A stretch of DNA of 8,099 bases from Treponema sp. GTDB lineage: Bacteria; Spirochaetota; Spirochaetia; Treponematales; Breznakiellaceae. Where the stretch lies: positions 1-8,099 of the forward strand of contig JAIRTS010000156.1 of assembly GCA_031254795.1 (NCBI GenBank). The letters run 5' to 3'. The position numbers and the translations under genes were made by a program. Shown piece by piece: positions 1 to 5,809 of this stretch. How positions within the stretch are numbered: position 1 is the stretch's first letter; each line of letters starts with the position of its first letter. The notes beneath the pieces are model-generated. The model searched no databases. It was not told where the DNA came from and was given only the letters and a program-made list of their open reading frames with translations.

Positions 1-83
1 TCATCGTAGGCGTGGTAATAGACAACCCGTTTTCCCGAAGGAATAACGCGCCAATAGAGAGTGAAGTCGTTATGAATTTTCAT
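1..83 (-). CDS. N-terminal start of a probable tyrosine recombinase/integrase (partial, runs off the left edge)
   Basis: Reading the minus strand from the ATG at 83-81 gives 27 uninterrupted codons to the window edge, beginning MKIHNDFTLYWRVIPSGKRV and continuing VVYYHAYD. The block of an F-T-L-x-x-R-x-x-P-S-G-K start followed by V-x-Y-Y-x-x-Y-D looks like the beta-stranded start of phage-type integrases, ahead of the SAM-like core-binding domain. That resemblance is recalled, not searched. A purine-rich AGGGGG lies just upstream of the ATG (around 88-93), as a weak ribosome binding site would. No catalytic residues are inside the window, so activity cannot be judged. The gene diverges from the ATP synthase operon and, if it is a recombinase, marks the left flank as a possible mobile or rearranged junction. 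Too short for a firm assignment. Confidence 0.5.
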   Translation of the reverse strand, partial: MKIHNDFTLYWRVIPSGKRVVYYHAYD

Positions 84-223
84 AAAACCCCCTGATTTTG
101 GGAATACGATGTCAGCGCAATTGGCGCCGTTCCCGCTGTTAGTTTGGGTATACCGAATAAGCGACGCTAATTCATGGTAGAATAAGAAATTACAGGAAGG
201 AGGTCGAAAAAGAACCTAGTAAA

Positions 224-355
224 ATGTCCAATTTATCGGTTCTCGTAAACAGCCGGAACGATTGCCAGAAGCTCGGAGTTAGCGCGGAAACCAAAATTTT
301 CAATGAAACAACCTTTCTTGTAAATAAAATGCTTGCGCAATTTCTTTTGTTGTGA
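224..355 (+). CDS. Possible 43-residue small ORF ahead of the operon (doubtful)
   Basis: ATG at 224 opens 43 codons ending in TGA at 353-355, and the peptide begins MSNLSVLVNSRNDCQKLGVS. It is in the same frame as the gene at 368, with only four codons after the TGA before that ATG. The nearest Shine-Dalgarno string (AAGGAGGT, 197-204) is about 19 bases from the ATG, too far for normal use. The stop codon doubles as the TGN of the extended -10 element. I do not recognise the peptide. It could be a leader peptide, a decayed N-terminal extension of the next gene, or chance. Other genes in the window end in TGA, so recoding of this TGA is unlikely. Confidence 0.15.
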   Translation: MSNLSVLVNSRNDCQKLGVSAETKIFNETTFLVNKMLAQFLLL

Positions 356-361
356 TATGAT
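333..361 (+). promoter_or_regulatory. Sigma-70-type extended -10 promoter for the operon
   Basis: TTGCGC (333-338) and TATGAT (356-361) are separated by exactly 17 bases, with a TG at 353-354 making an extended -10 element. Counting seven bases past the -10 box puts the start point at about 368, which is the A of the predicted start codon. No Shine-Dalgarno sequence precedes that ATG, which agrees with a leaderless message. This is the only well-formed promoter upstream of atpB, and the genes that follow are closely spaced, so it probably drives the first gene and at least atpB. Confidence 0.6.
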
Positions 362-367
362 TTCGTT

Positions 368-880
368 ATGGTTGATCGAATCCTTATTGACACGCTTAGT
401 CTCAAAGCGCATGAGTTTGTGCAGCGTTGGAGATATAAGCTTAAGAAAGCTCCCCAACTGAAACACTATAACAGCCTTACCAGCGAACAACTAAACGATC
501 ACGCAGGCATTTATCCGGTTCTCGCCCGGACATTGGACAGAGGGCTCGACCGTTCGCATGTGGGCGGCTACTTTGTGGGGCTTGCAAAGGAACGCAGGAA
601 AGAAGGCTATCCGGTGTCGGAAATAGTGTATGCGGTCGGCCTCGCCCAGCAGACCGTCATCGAATATATTATGAACGATTTCCTCATCGACAACCCTCTG
701 ATGATATATCAGACAATGGACACTATAAACAGGGTGGCGGATTTTTTCTTCCTGGGCTGTTTCTATATTACCAAAGGGTTTCTGGAAGCGACTTATACCG
801 AGATGAGCGGCAAAGACGCGATTTCGGAAGAACTTTTGAAAAAGTACTTTAAGGACGATTTCTTTTTTAAGCAGAATTAA
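368..880 (+). CDS. RsbRD N-terminal-domain-like protein, first gene of the ATP synthase operon
   Basis: 170 residues, predicted mostly helical, soluble, with no signal peptide and no convincing membrane span. Residues about 12-105 resemble the RsbRD N-terminal domain (RsbT co-antagonist): a helix with F-V-x-R-W at 17-21, then LAKERRKEGYPVSEIVYAVG (72-91), matching the family pattern of an R-x-x-G-aromatic turn followed by a long helix. No STAS domain follows; instead there is an aromatic-rich tail (FFFLGCFYITKGF, 126-138, and KDDFFFKQN, 162-170). In stressosomes such domains form the sensory N-terminal part of RsbR-type proteins; what a stand-alone copy does is unknown. The start is fixed: an in-frame TGA lies at 353-355 with no start codon between it and 368, and no Shine-Dalgarno is present. 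atpB begins 13 bases after the stop, so the two are probably co-transcribed. Position alone suggests a link to ATP synthase expression or assembly, which is inference. It takes the place usually held by atpI but does not look like AtpI, which is a small two-span membrane protein. Confidence 0.7.
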   Translation: MVDRILIDTLSLKAHEFVQRWRYKLKKAPQLKHYNSLTSEQLNDHAGIYPVLARTLDRGLDRSHVGGYFVGLAKERRKEGYPVSEIVYAVGLAQQTVIEYIMNDFLIDNPLMIYQTMDTINRVADFFFLGCFYITKGFLEATYTEMSGKDAISEELLKKYFKDDFFFKQN

Positions 881-893
881 GGCGCCGCTGACT

Positions 894-1634
894 ATGGATG
901 AATTTCTTGACATACAAACCGCTTTTGTCATTCGGTTGCCGGATGGAACGTCGGCGTTTTTGCGGAATCTGTTTCCAAACGGTGTTGCCATTACCGAAAC
1001 GGTGATCGTCTCATGGTTTGTCATGGGACTGCTCATCGGACTTTCATTTGCGTTGACCCGCAATTTGAGGCAAGTCCCCAAAGGGGCGCAGGCGCTTCTT
1101 GAGACCGCCATTGAGTTTCTCACTAACTTCTCAAAAAACCAATTCGGGAAATTTTCAACCGTTTTCGCTCCGTATGTGGGGACGCTTTTTCTTTTTCTGC
1201 TGTTCGCCAATATCGTGGGGGTTCTGACGCCCATTGAAGCGTTCGGCTTTAAGCCGCCGTTTGAAATAAAGCCGCCGACGCGGGACATCAACGTCACCGC
1301 GTCGCTGGCATGTCTCACCATTCTGCTGGTTATCGCGTGCAACATCAAGTCAAAGGGCGTTTTCGGCTGGCTGAAACATTTTTTGCGCCCTGTCCCGTTT
1401 ATGCTGCCGTTTAACATTTTGGAATACGGAACGCGGGTGTTGTCGCTCGCCCTCCGTCTCTTTGGCAATATACTGGGCGGGCTTATTCTTATGCATCTGC
1501 TCGAAGGGCTTGTTCCGGTGGCTATGCCTATGGCTCTGAGTCTCTATTTCGACTTTTTTGACGGATTCATTCAGGCGGCGATCTTCACGTTTCTGTCTGT
1601 CCTGTATATTTCGGAAGCGACGCGGAAAGAGTGA
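894..1634 (+). CDS. atpB: ATP synthase Fo subunit a
   Basis: Membrane stator subunit that forms the two ion half-channels against the c-ring. The 246 residues have hydrophobic spans at about 34-54, 90-113, 134-150, 165-205 and 207-240. The essential stator arginine is R188 within LALRLFGNILGG (185-196), the counterpart of E. coli R210. The last helix carries Q227 in FIQAAIFTFL, matching the conserved glutamine of E. coli helix 5. The RDINVTASLA block (130-139) is also typical of the family. Length is normal for bacteria whose N-terminus is short. The start has only a weak AAGG (879-882) some 11 bases upstream, overlapping the stop of the preceding gene, which suggests translational coupling. 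It is separated from atpE by an unusual 279-base repeat-rich gap. Identification is secure. Confidence 0.96.
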   Translation: MDEFLDIQTAFVIRLPDGTSAFLRNLFPNGVAITETVIVSWFVMGLLIGLSFALTRNLRQVPKGAQALLETAIEFLTNFSKNQFGKFSTVFAPYVGTLFLFLLFANIVGVLTPIEAFGFKPPFEIKPPTRDINVTASLACLTILLVIACNIKSKGVFGWLKHFLRPVPFMLPFNILEYGTRVLSLALRLFGNILGGLILMHLLEGLVPVAMPMALSLYFDFFDGFIQAAIFTFLSVLYISEATRKE

Positions 1635-1745
1635 CTGGAGCTTGTCAACAACGCGGCCGCGCGGATGTATATATTGACGGGCTTCCATAAAAAAGAGATA
1701 GCAAGAGCGCGAAGCGATTGTTTTTGCGGGTATTGGAACGGCAAC

Positions 1746-1860
1746 CTTGAATTTCAAGGAAAAGCGAGCCTTGGACCGTTTTTTCCAAAGCCGGTTTTGA
1801 AACCGGCCTGATTGTCTTGAATTTTAATGGAAAAGCGGGTTTTTCGCTTTTTCCAAAGCC
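1746..1860 (+). repeat. Two imperfect tandem copies of a ~46-bp hairpin-bearing repeat
   Basis: Copy 1 is 1746-1792 and copy 2 is 1816-1860, with starts 70 bases apart. Both begin CTTGAATTT, contain GGAAAAGCG, and end TTTTTCCAAAGCC; the middles differ. In copy 2, TGGAAAAGCG (1828-1837) pairs with CGCTTTTTCCA (1845-1855) apart from one bulged T, giving a 10-bp stem. In copy 1 the GGAAAA/TTTTCC arms are kept but the inner stem is degraded. CCTTGAA-T-TTCAAGG (1745-1759) adds a small palindrome at the left end. Related half-copies lie at 3278-3292 and 5799-5813, so this looks like a dispersed intergenic family. Confidence 0.7.
1790..1807 (+). repeat. GC-rich hairpin between the two repeat copies
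   Basis: GCCGGTT (1790-1796) and AACCGGC (1801-1807) form a perfect 7-bp stem with a TTGA loop. The following bases are CTGATTGTCTTG, not a run of T, so it is not a standard intrinsic terminator. It could act as an RNA stability or processing structure between atpB and atpE. Confidence 0.55.
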
Positions 1861-1913
1861 TTCTTTAAAATTAACGTTGAAAAAGGCTCAAATATTATGA
1901 TAAGGAGCATCTT

Positions 1914-2138
1914 ATGACTGGCACATTAATAGCAATCGGCGCGGGCATCGCGGTTTTCACCGGCATTGGCGCGGGCATCGGAATCGGCATTGCGACATCA
2001 GGGCTGATTCAATCCATAGCGCGGCAGCCGGAGGCGTCCAACAAGATGATACCGTGGTTCTTTGTCGGCGCGGCGCTTGCGGAATCAACGGCGATTTACG
2101 GTTTGGTCATCGCCATATTGCTTTATCTGAAAGTGTAG
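1914..2138 (+). CDS. atpE: ATP synthase Fo subunit c (rotor ring)
   Basis: A 74-residue two-helix hairpin. Helix 1 (about 4-33) carries the glycine motif GIGAGIGIGI (17-26), the polar loop is ARQPE (36-40), and helix 2 (about 48-71) carries the ion-binding carboxylate E57. Multiple copies form the ring that turns as ions pass subunit a. E57 is followed by S58, T59 and Y62, the order found in sodium-binding rings (E65, S66, T67, Y70 of Ilyobacter tartaricus). The helix-1 glutamine that completes that site (Q32) is replaced by I24, as in E. coli-like proton rings. Proton use is therefore more likely, though not proven. A strong AAGGAG at 1902-1907, six bases before the ATG, fits the high expression needed. 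atpF follows after 10 bases. Confidence 0.96.
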   Translation: MTGTLIAIGAGIAVFTGIGAGIGIGIATSGLIQSIARQPEASNKMIPWFFVGAALAESTAIYGLVIAILLYLKV

Positions 2139-2148
2139 AGCGCGGATT

Positions 2149-2664
2149 ATGCTTGATTTTACCGTGACCTTTGGCATCACCATCGTCAATTTCGTCATTC
2201 TTTTCTTTATATTGAAGGCACTTCTGTTCAAGCCCGTCTCCAAATTCATGGAAGCGCGAGCCGCCAAGGTCCAGAGCGATATTGACAGCGCCGCAAAAGA
2301 CAAAGAGCAGGCGAAGCGGCTTCTTGAACAGTACGAAATGAAGCTCAAAGACGCGCAAGCCGAAGCCGAGGCCATTATCAAAGAGGCGCGGAAACAGGCG
2401 GCGGTTCAGGCGGACAAAATCGTCGCGGATGGCAAGAAAAAGGTGGAGGTCATCATCGCCAACGCCAACCAGCAGATAGAGGCTGAGTATAAGGCGGCGT
2501 TCGCCCTGTTCAAAGCCGAAGCGGCCGGGCTTGTCATCGCGGCTTCAAGCCGTCTTTTACAGCGCGATCTGAATCAGGAAGACTCGGCGCGTTTTGTAAA
2601 TCTTTTGTTGCAAGAATTGGCGGCTGGCGCCGCTGGCGCGGCTCACGCTTCAACCAAGGACTGA
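2149..2664 (+). CDS. atpF: ATP synthase Fo subunit b (peripheral stalk)
   Basis: Peripheral stalk subunit that ties subunit a to the F1 head. 171 residues with one N-terminal membrane helix (about 4-27), then the family-typical hinge LLFKPVSKFMEARAAKV (25-41), then a long, charged, alanine-rich coiled coil to about residue 135 (many Ala, Glu, Lys, Gln). A short C-terminal helix (ARFVNLLLQEL, 147-157) probably docks on delta/alpha, followed by a flexible Ala/Gly tail. Only one b gene is present, so the stalk is probably a b homodimer rather than b/b'. No strong Shine-Dalgarno sits before the ATG, so translation probably depends on coupling with atpE. Length is normal. Confidence 0.93.
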   Translation: MLDFTVTFGITIVNFVILFFILKALLFKPVSKFMEARAAKVQSDIDSAAKDKEQAKRLLEQYEMKLKDAQAEAEAIIKEARKQAAVQADKIVADGKKKVEVIIANANQQIEAEYKAAFALFKAEAAGLVIAASSRLLQRDLNQEDSARFVNLLLQELAAGAAGAAHASTKD

Positions 2665-2666
2665 GT

Positions 2667-3278
2667 ATGGCGGTCGGGTCGAGCGCGTCTCGCGCCGCAT
2701 TTTGCGCTGATCGGTGGGCTGAGGCGTTCATCGCCTCCTGTAGCGATGATGTTGACGCCGCTTTTGAAAGCCTCAAGGTCATGGCGAAGGTGTTGCAGAC
2801 GTTATGCCTTAAAGCGCGAATAACGGGAACGGATGACGCGCTTCGGGTGGAAAAAATGGCGAGGGCGGCGATGAAGAAAACCGCCGCCGATTCCCCGGGC
2901 ACGGAAATTGCGTGCAGAACGCTCGTGTTGTTGATACGGCGCGGGCTTTTTCAGCGCAGTCAAGCCCTCATTGAGGAAATCGGGATCGCGTTGGATCGCA
3001 GGAATGGAGTTCTCGCCGCAACCCTTGAAACAGCCGCGCCGTTGCCCGCGTCTTTCAGGAAGAATCTTGAGCAATCGATCAAGGAAACGGCGAAAGCCCA
3101 TGAAATCAGGCTGACCGAAAAGATTGCGCCGGAACTGCTGGGCGGTTACAAACTCCGCGTCGGAACACGGGTTATTGACGCAAGCGTCGCCTCGTTTTTA
3201 CAAAACATGGCGAAACAATGTACGGAGCTTCTCCCAAACCGCGAACCGCGTTCCGCGAGCCAGAAAGGTTCGGGTTAG
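2667..3278 (+). CDS. atpH: ATP synthase F1 subunit delta (OSCP type)
   Basis: Connects the b stalk to the top of the alpha3beta3 head. The N-terminal half is helical and diverged, as usual for this fast-evolving subunit. The C-terminal signature is clear: KIAPELLGGYKLRVGTRVID (152-171) followed by ASVASFLQNM, which matches the OSCP/delta pattern of L-x-G-G-x-x-x-x-x-G-x-x-x-x-D-x-S. The start has AAGGA at 2656-2660, six bases upstream, inside the end of atpF, whose stop is two bases before this ATG. At 203 residues it is longer than the usual 175-185, with a polar tail after about residue 190. Cysteines at 13, 25, 47, 83 and 185 are unremarkable. Confidence 0.92.
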   Translation: MAVGSSASRAAFCADRWAEAFIASCSDDVDAAFESLKVMAKVLQTLCLKARITGTDDALRVEKMARAAMKKTAADSPGTEIACRTLVLLIRRGLFQRSQALIEEIGIALDRRNGVLAATLETAAPLPASFRKNLEQSIKETAKAHEIRLTEKIAPELLGGYKLRVGTRVIDASVASFLQNMAKQCTELLPNREPRSASQKGSG

Positions 3279-3366
3279 TTTTGGAAAAAGCGCTCGAAAA
3301 TACGATACTAATGGTTGTGGTTGTATGTGGACGACACTATGATGGCAATCATGTTGAGAGGAATAT
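3279..3366. other. atpH-atpA intergenic gap
   Basis: An 88-base gap that opens with GTTTTGGAAAAAGCG (3278-3292), a near match to the motif upstream of atpD. It then contains a promoter-like pair (3315-3343) and the AGAGG ribosome binding site of atpA (3357-3361). No coding capacity is apparent. Confidence 0.6.
3315..3343 (+). promoter_or_regulatory. Candidate internal sigma-70-type promoter upstream of atpA
   Basis: TTGTGG (3315-3320) and TATGAT (3338-3343) are spaced by 17 bases; the -10 box is identical to that of the operon promoter at 356-361. The expected start point is near 3350, leaving a short leader of about 17 bases that includes the AGAGG ribosome binding site and then the ATG at 3367. 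It would allow the F1 genes atpA-G-D-C to be transcribed separately from the Fo genes. Predicted only from hexamers. Confidence 0.45.
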
Positions 3367-4875
3367 ATGACAAACTTTGCAGAGTTGGCAAAGGTTCTGG
3401 AAGAACAGATTCAGAGCTGGGAGGGCAAAGCCTTTTCAGGCTCCGTGGGCTTCGTGGCTGAGGTCGGCGATTCGGTCGCAACCATTTATGGGCTTGACAA
3501 CGCGATTTACGGGGAGCTGGTGGAATTTGCGTCCGGCGCGACAGGCATTGTGCTGAATCTCATTGAAAACGGAGTCGGGGTGGTGATGCTCTCCGGGGAA
3601 AACAGCGTGAAAGACGGCGAAGAGGTCCGCGGCACCGGCAAGATTGCGTCCGTTCCGGCCGGGCTTTCCCTCATAGGCAGAGTGGTCAACCCGCTCGGCG
3701 AGCCGGTCGACGGCAAGGGCTCTCTTGTCGCGGAAGAATGGTTGTCCGTTGAATCGCCCGCGCCGTCGGTTATCGACCGCGGACCGGTTGACACGCCGCT
3801 CCAGACCGGCATACTTTCCATTGACGCCATGATTCCCATTGGAAAAGGGCAGCGCGAGCTTATCATCGGAGACCGGCAGACCGGAAAAACGGCGATTGCC
3901 ATCGACGCCATCATAAACCAGAAAGGCAAGGACGTATATTGCGTGTACTGCGCCATCGGGCAAAAATCCTCATCGGTCGCCGCGATCATAAAAAACCTTG
4001 AAAAATTCGGCGCGCTTGATTACACTTTTGTTGTCCTTGCGTCCGCTTCGGATTCAGCCGCGTTGCAGTACCTCGCGCCTTACTCCGCGGTTGCAATGGC
4101 CGAACACTTCATGCGGCGGGGCAAAGATGTTCTCGTGGTCTATGACGATCTTTCCAAACACGCGGTGGCCTACCGCACCATATCTTTGCTGCTCCGCCGC
4201 CCGCCTGGGCGCGAGGCCTTTCCGGGCGATGTGTTTTACCTGCACTCCCGTCTGCTTGAACGGGCCGCGAAGCTCTCCAGGGAAAAGGGCGGAGGCTCCA
4301 TAACCGCGCTCCCCATCGTTGAGACGCAGGCGGGCGACATTTCTTCCTATATACCAACCAATGTCATTTCCATTACGGACGGACAGATATTTCTTGATTC
4401 CGAGCAATTCAACGAGGGCTTCAGACCAGCGATTGACGTGGGGCTTTCCGTAAGCCGGGTCGGCGGGTCCGCTCAAACCAAGGCGATCCGCAGAGTGGCC
4501 GGACGCCTCCGGCTGGATCTCGCCCAGTACCGCGAGATGGCGTCCTTCGCCCAGTTCGGCAGCGATCTTGACAAGGCTACGCAGGACAAACTCGCCCAGG
4601 GCGAGCGTCTCATGGAAGCGTTGAAACAGCCCCAGTTCACGCCGTGGCGCGTTGAGGAGCAGGTCGCCGCGCTCTACCTCTCGGTCAACGGCTATCTTAT
4701 GGACGTGCCGGTTGACAAGGTGGCGTCCTTCATAAAAGAGTGCGTGGCGTTCATCAGGGATCACGACGCGGCCCTGCTTGAGACTATAGCGGAAACCGGC
4801 GCCCTGATCATAGACGTTGAACAGGATTTGCGCTCGGCGATAGAGAATTTCAAAGATTCTCAAAAAAAAGGCTGA
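3367..4875 (+). CDS. atpA: ATP synthase F1 subunit alpha
   Basis: Non-catalytic nucleotide-binding subunit of the F1 hexamer. 502 residues, a normal length. Beta-barrel N-terminal domain to about 95, nucleotide-binding domain about 96-375, helical C-terminal domain after that. The Walker A loop is GDRQTGKT (168-175) with K174 and T175; the Walker B strand is VLVVYDD (255-261). The arginine that reaches into the catalytic site is R364 in SVSRVGG. The alpha/beta family signature PAIDVGLSVS is at 354-363. Ribosome binding site AGAGG at 3357-3361, five bases before the ATG. atpG starts three bases after the stop, so the two are translationally linked. No unusual changes seen in the core motifs. 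Confidence 0.98.
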   Translation: MTNFAELAKVLEEQIQSWEGKAFSGSVGFVAEVGDSVATIYGLDNAIYGELVEFASGATGIVLNLIENGVGVVMLSGENSVKDGEEVRGTGKIASVPAGLSLIGRVVNPLGEPVDGKGSLVAEEWLSVESPAPSVIDRGPVDTPLQTGILSIDAMIPIGKGQRELIIGDRQTGKTAIAIDAIINQKGKDVYCVYCAIGQKSSSVAAIIKNLEKFGALDYTFVVLASASDSAALQYLAPYSAVAMAEHFMRRGKDVLVVYDDLSKHAVAYRTISLLLRRPPGREAFPGDVFYLHSRLLERAAKLSREKGGGSITALPIVETQAGDISSYIPTNVISITDGQIFLDSEQFNEGFRPAIDVGLSVSRVGGSAQTKAIRRVAGRLRLDLAQYREMASFAQFGSDLDKATQDKLAQGERLMEALKQPQFTPWRVEEQVAALYLSVNGYLMDVPVDKVASFIKECVAFIRDHDAALLETIAETGALIIDVEQDLRSAIENFKDSQKKG

Positions 4876-4878
4876 CGC

Positions 4879-5760
4879 ATGGCAAATTTACGTGATGTGC
4901 GTCTGCGAATGCGGGCGATTCGCCAAACCTTGCAGGTTACCAGAGCAATGAACCTTATCTCAACATCAAAACTGAGGAAGGGAAGACGTATGCTTGAGGA
5001 CACCAAGCCGTATTTCACCCGAATTCGGAAGTCCATGTTCGATATTGTCTCCTGCGCCGACATCTCGGCCAACGAATTTTTTGGCAGAAAGAAAGACTCG
5101 TGCTCCCGCGCTGCCGTAGCGGTTATATCAAGCGACAAGGGGCTTGCCGGCGGGTTTAACGCCAATATATTCAAACAGGTGAACGCGCTGTGCGACAACC
5201 TTGACAATCCTGTTCTCATCACCATTGGAACCATTGCCCAGCGGTTCTTCAGCAATTCAAAATATCCTGTTTTGGAGAGTTTCTCGTTTAAGTCCCGACT
5301 TCCCACCCTTGACGACGCGAAGGTGATCGCGGATTATCTGATTTCGCAGTACTTGTGGGGCGCGTTTGACAGCGTTCATATCGTGTATACCTACATGTAC
5401 AGCGCGGTGAGGCTGCAGCCTGAAATTTTGCAGGCGCTTCCCCTTTCCGCTGAAAAAATGCAGGAAGAAATTATGAAAACCGGCGGGGAGAAACGGGTGG
5501 AGCTTCAATTTGAGTTTATCCCCTCGGAAGCGGCGGTGTTTGAAGCGTTGATTCCCATTTATTTGAAGGGAATCGTGTACGGCGCGCTCGTTGAATCTTA
5601 CGCCGGCGAGCAGAACGCCCGCATGGCGGCGATGGACGAGGCGTCCAAAAACGCGGAAAACATGCTTGCCAAACTACAACTATTCTACAACAGGGCGCGG
5701 CAGGCCGCCGTCACCCAGGAAATGGCGGAAATCACCGGCGGATCGAGCGCTTTAACGTGA
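4879..5760 (+). CDS. atpG: ATP synthase F1 subunit gamma (central shaft)
   Basis: Rotating shaft that couples the c-ring to the catalytic sites. 293 residues, the usual length. The N-terminal shaft helix is present (IRQTLQVTRAMNLISTSKLRK, about 14-34), then the Rossmann-like middle with SSDKGLAGGFNANI (84-97). The C-terminal helix contains ESYAGEQNARMAAMDEAS (239-256) and ends in VTQEMAEITGGSSAL (278-292), a slight variant of the usual gamma signature ending in GGAAAL. AAGG at about 4868-4871 inside the end of atpA serves as ribosome binding site. The intergenic inverted repeat and atpD follow. No sign of the redox-regulatory insertion found in chloroplast gamma. Confidence 0.96.
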   Translation: MANLRDVRLRMRAIRQTLQVTRAMNLISTSKLRKGRRMLEDTKPYFTRIRKSMFDIVSCADISANEFFGRKKDSCSRAAVAVISSDKGLAGGFNANIFKQVNALCDNLDNPVLITIGTIAQRFFSNSKYPVLESFSFKSRLPTLDDAKVIADYLISQYLWGAFDSVHIVYTYMYSAVRLQPEILQALPLSAEKMQEEIMKTGGEKRVELQFEFIPSEAAVFEALIPIYLKGIVYGALVESYAGEQNARMAAMDEASKNAENMLAKLQLFYNRARQAAVTQEMAEITGGSSALT

Positions 5761-5774
5761 AAGAAAAAAGAGTC

Positions 5775-5809
5775 TTTCCCAAAACGCGCGGAGCGGCAGT
5801 TTTGGGAAA
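5775..5809 (+). repeat. Perfect 11-bp inverted repeat between atpG and atpD
   Basis: TTTCCCAAAAC (5775-5785) pairs exactly with GTTTTGGGAAA (5799-5809) around a 13-base GC-rich loop. The structure ends six bases before the AAAGGAA ribosome binding site (5815-5821) of atpD, so in RNA it would sit just upstream of the ribosome's landing site. The right arm with the following GCG reads GTTTTGGGAAAAGCG (5799-5813), 14 of 15 bases identical to 3278-3292. There is no T run after the right arm as a terminator would need, and the next gene is clearly part of the operon. Confidence 0.75.

Larger units (their letters stand above)
84..367. other. Divergent intergenic region
   Basis: This 284-base stretch separates the minus-strand recombinase-like start from the plus-strand operon. 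It contains the extended -10 promoter at 333-361. It also has an isolated, near-perfect Shine-Dalgarno string AAGGAGGT at 197-204 with no start codon at usual spacing, and a 43-codon open stretch at 224-355 listed separately. I see no tRNA, no clear attachment-site repeat and no terminator. The promoter of the leftward gene must lie here too, but I could not pick a convincing one. Confidence 0.6.
1635..1913. other. Repeat- and hairpin-rich atpB-atpE intergenic region
   Basis: 279 bases without a convincing gene, far longer than the other gaps in the operon. The second half holds two imperfect direct copies (1746-1792 and 1816-1860), a GC-rich hairpin between them (1790-1807) and a second hairpin inside copy 2. 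The first half (1635-1745) shows no feature I can support. The region ends with the strong AAGGAG ribosome binding site of atpE at 1902-1907. Because atpE must be made in large excess over atpB, RNA processing or stabilisation here is a plausible role, but the repeats may simply be inserted elements. Confidence 0.7.

Noticed and set aside
197..204. Near-perfect Shine-Dalgarno AAGGAGGT
   Set aside because: No ATG, GTG or TTG lies within normal spacing downstream; the first ATG is about 19 bases away.
1674..1702. TTGACG -35-like box after atpB
   Set aside because: No acceptable -10 box at 16-18 bases; the best is GATAGC with three matches.
1665..1811. 48-codon ORF starting MYILTGFHKK in the atpB-atpE gap
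   Set aside because: Its second half is the translation of the direct repeat and hairpin, the ribosome binding site is poor, and the peptide is not recognisable; the stretch is better explained as non-coding.
1871..1901. Promoter-like TTAACG with TATTAT/TATGAT just upstream of atpE
   Set aside because: Spacing is poor for the better -10 box, and the predicted start point would fall within the AAGGAG ribosome binding site, so it is unlikely to serve atpE.
3124..3342. 72-codon plus-strand ORF overlapping the end of atpH
   Set aside because: It is an out-of-frame shadow of atpH running into the intergenic gap, with no ribosome binding site or family resemblance.
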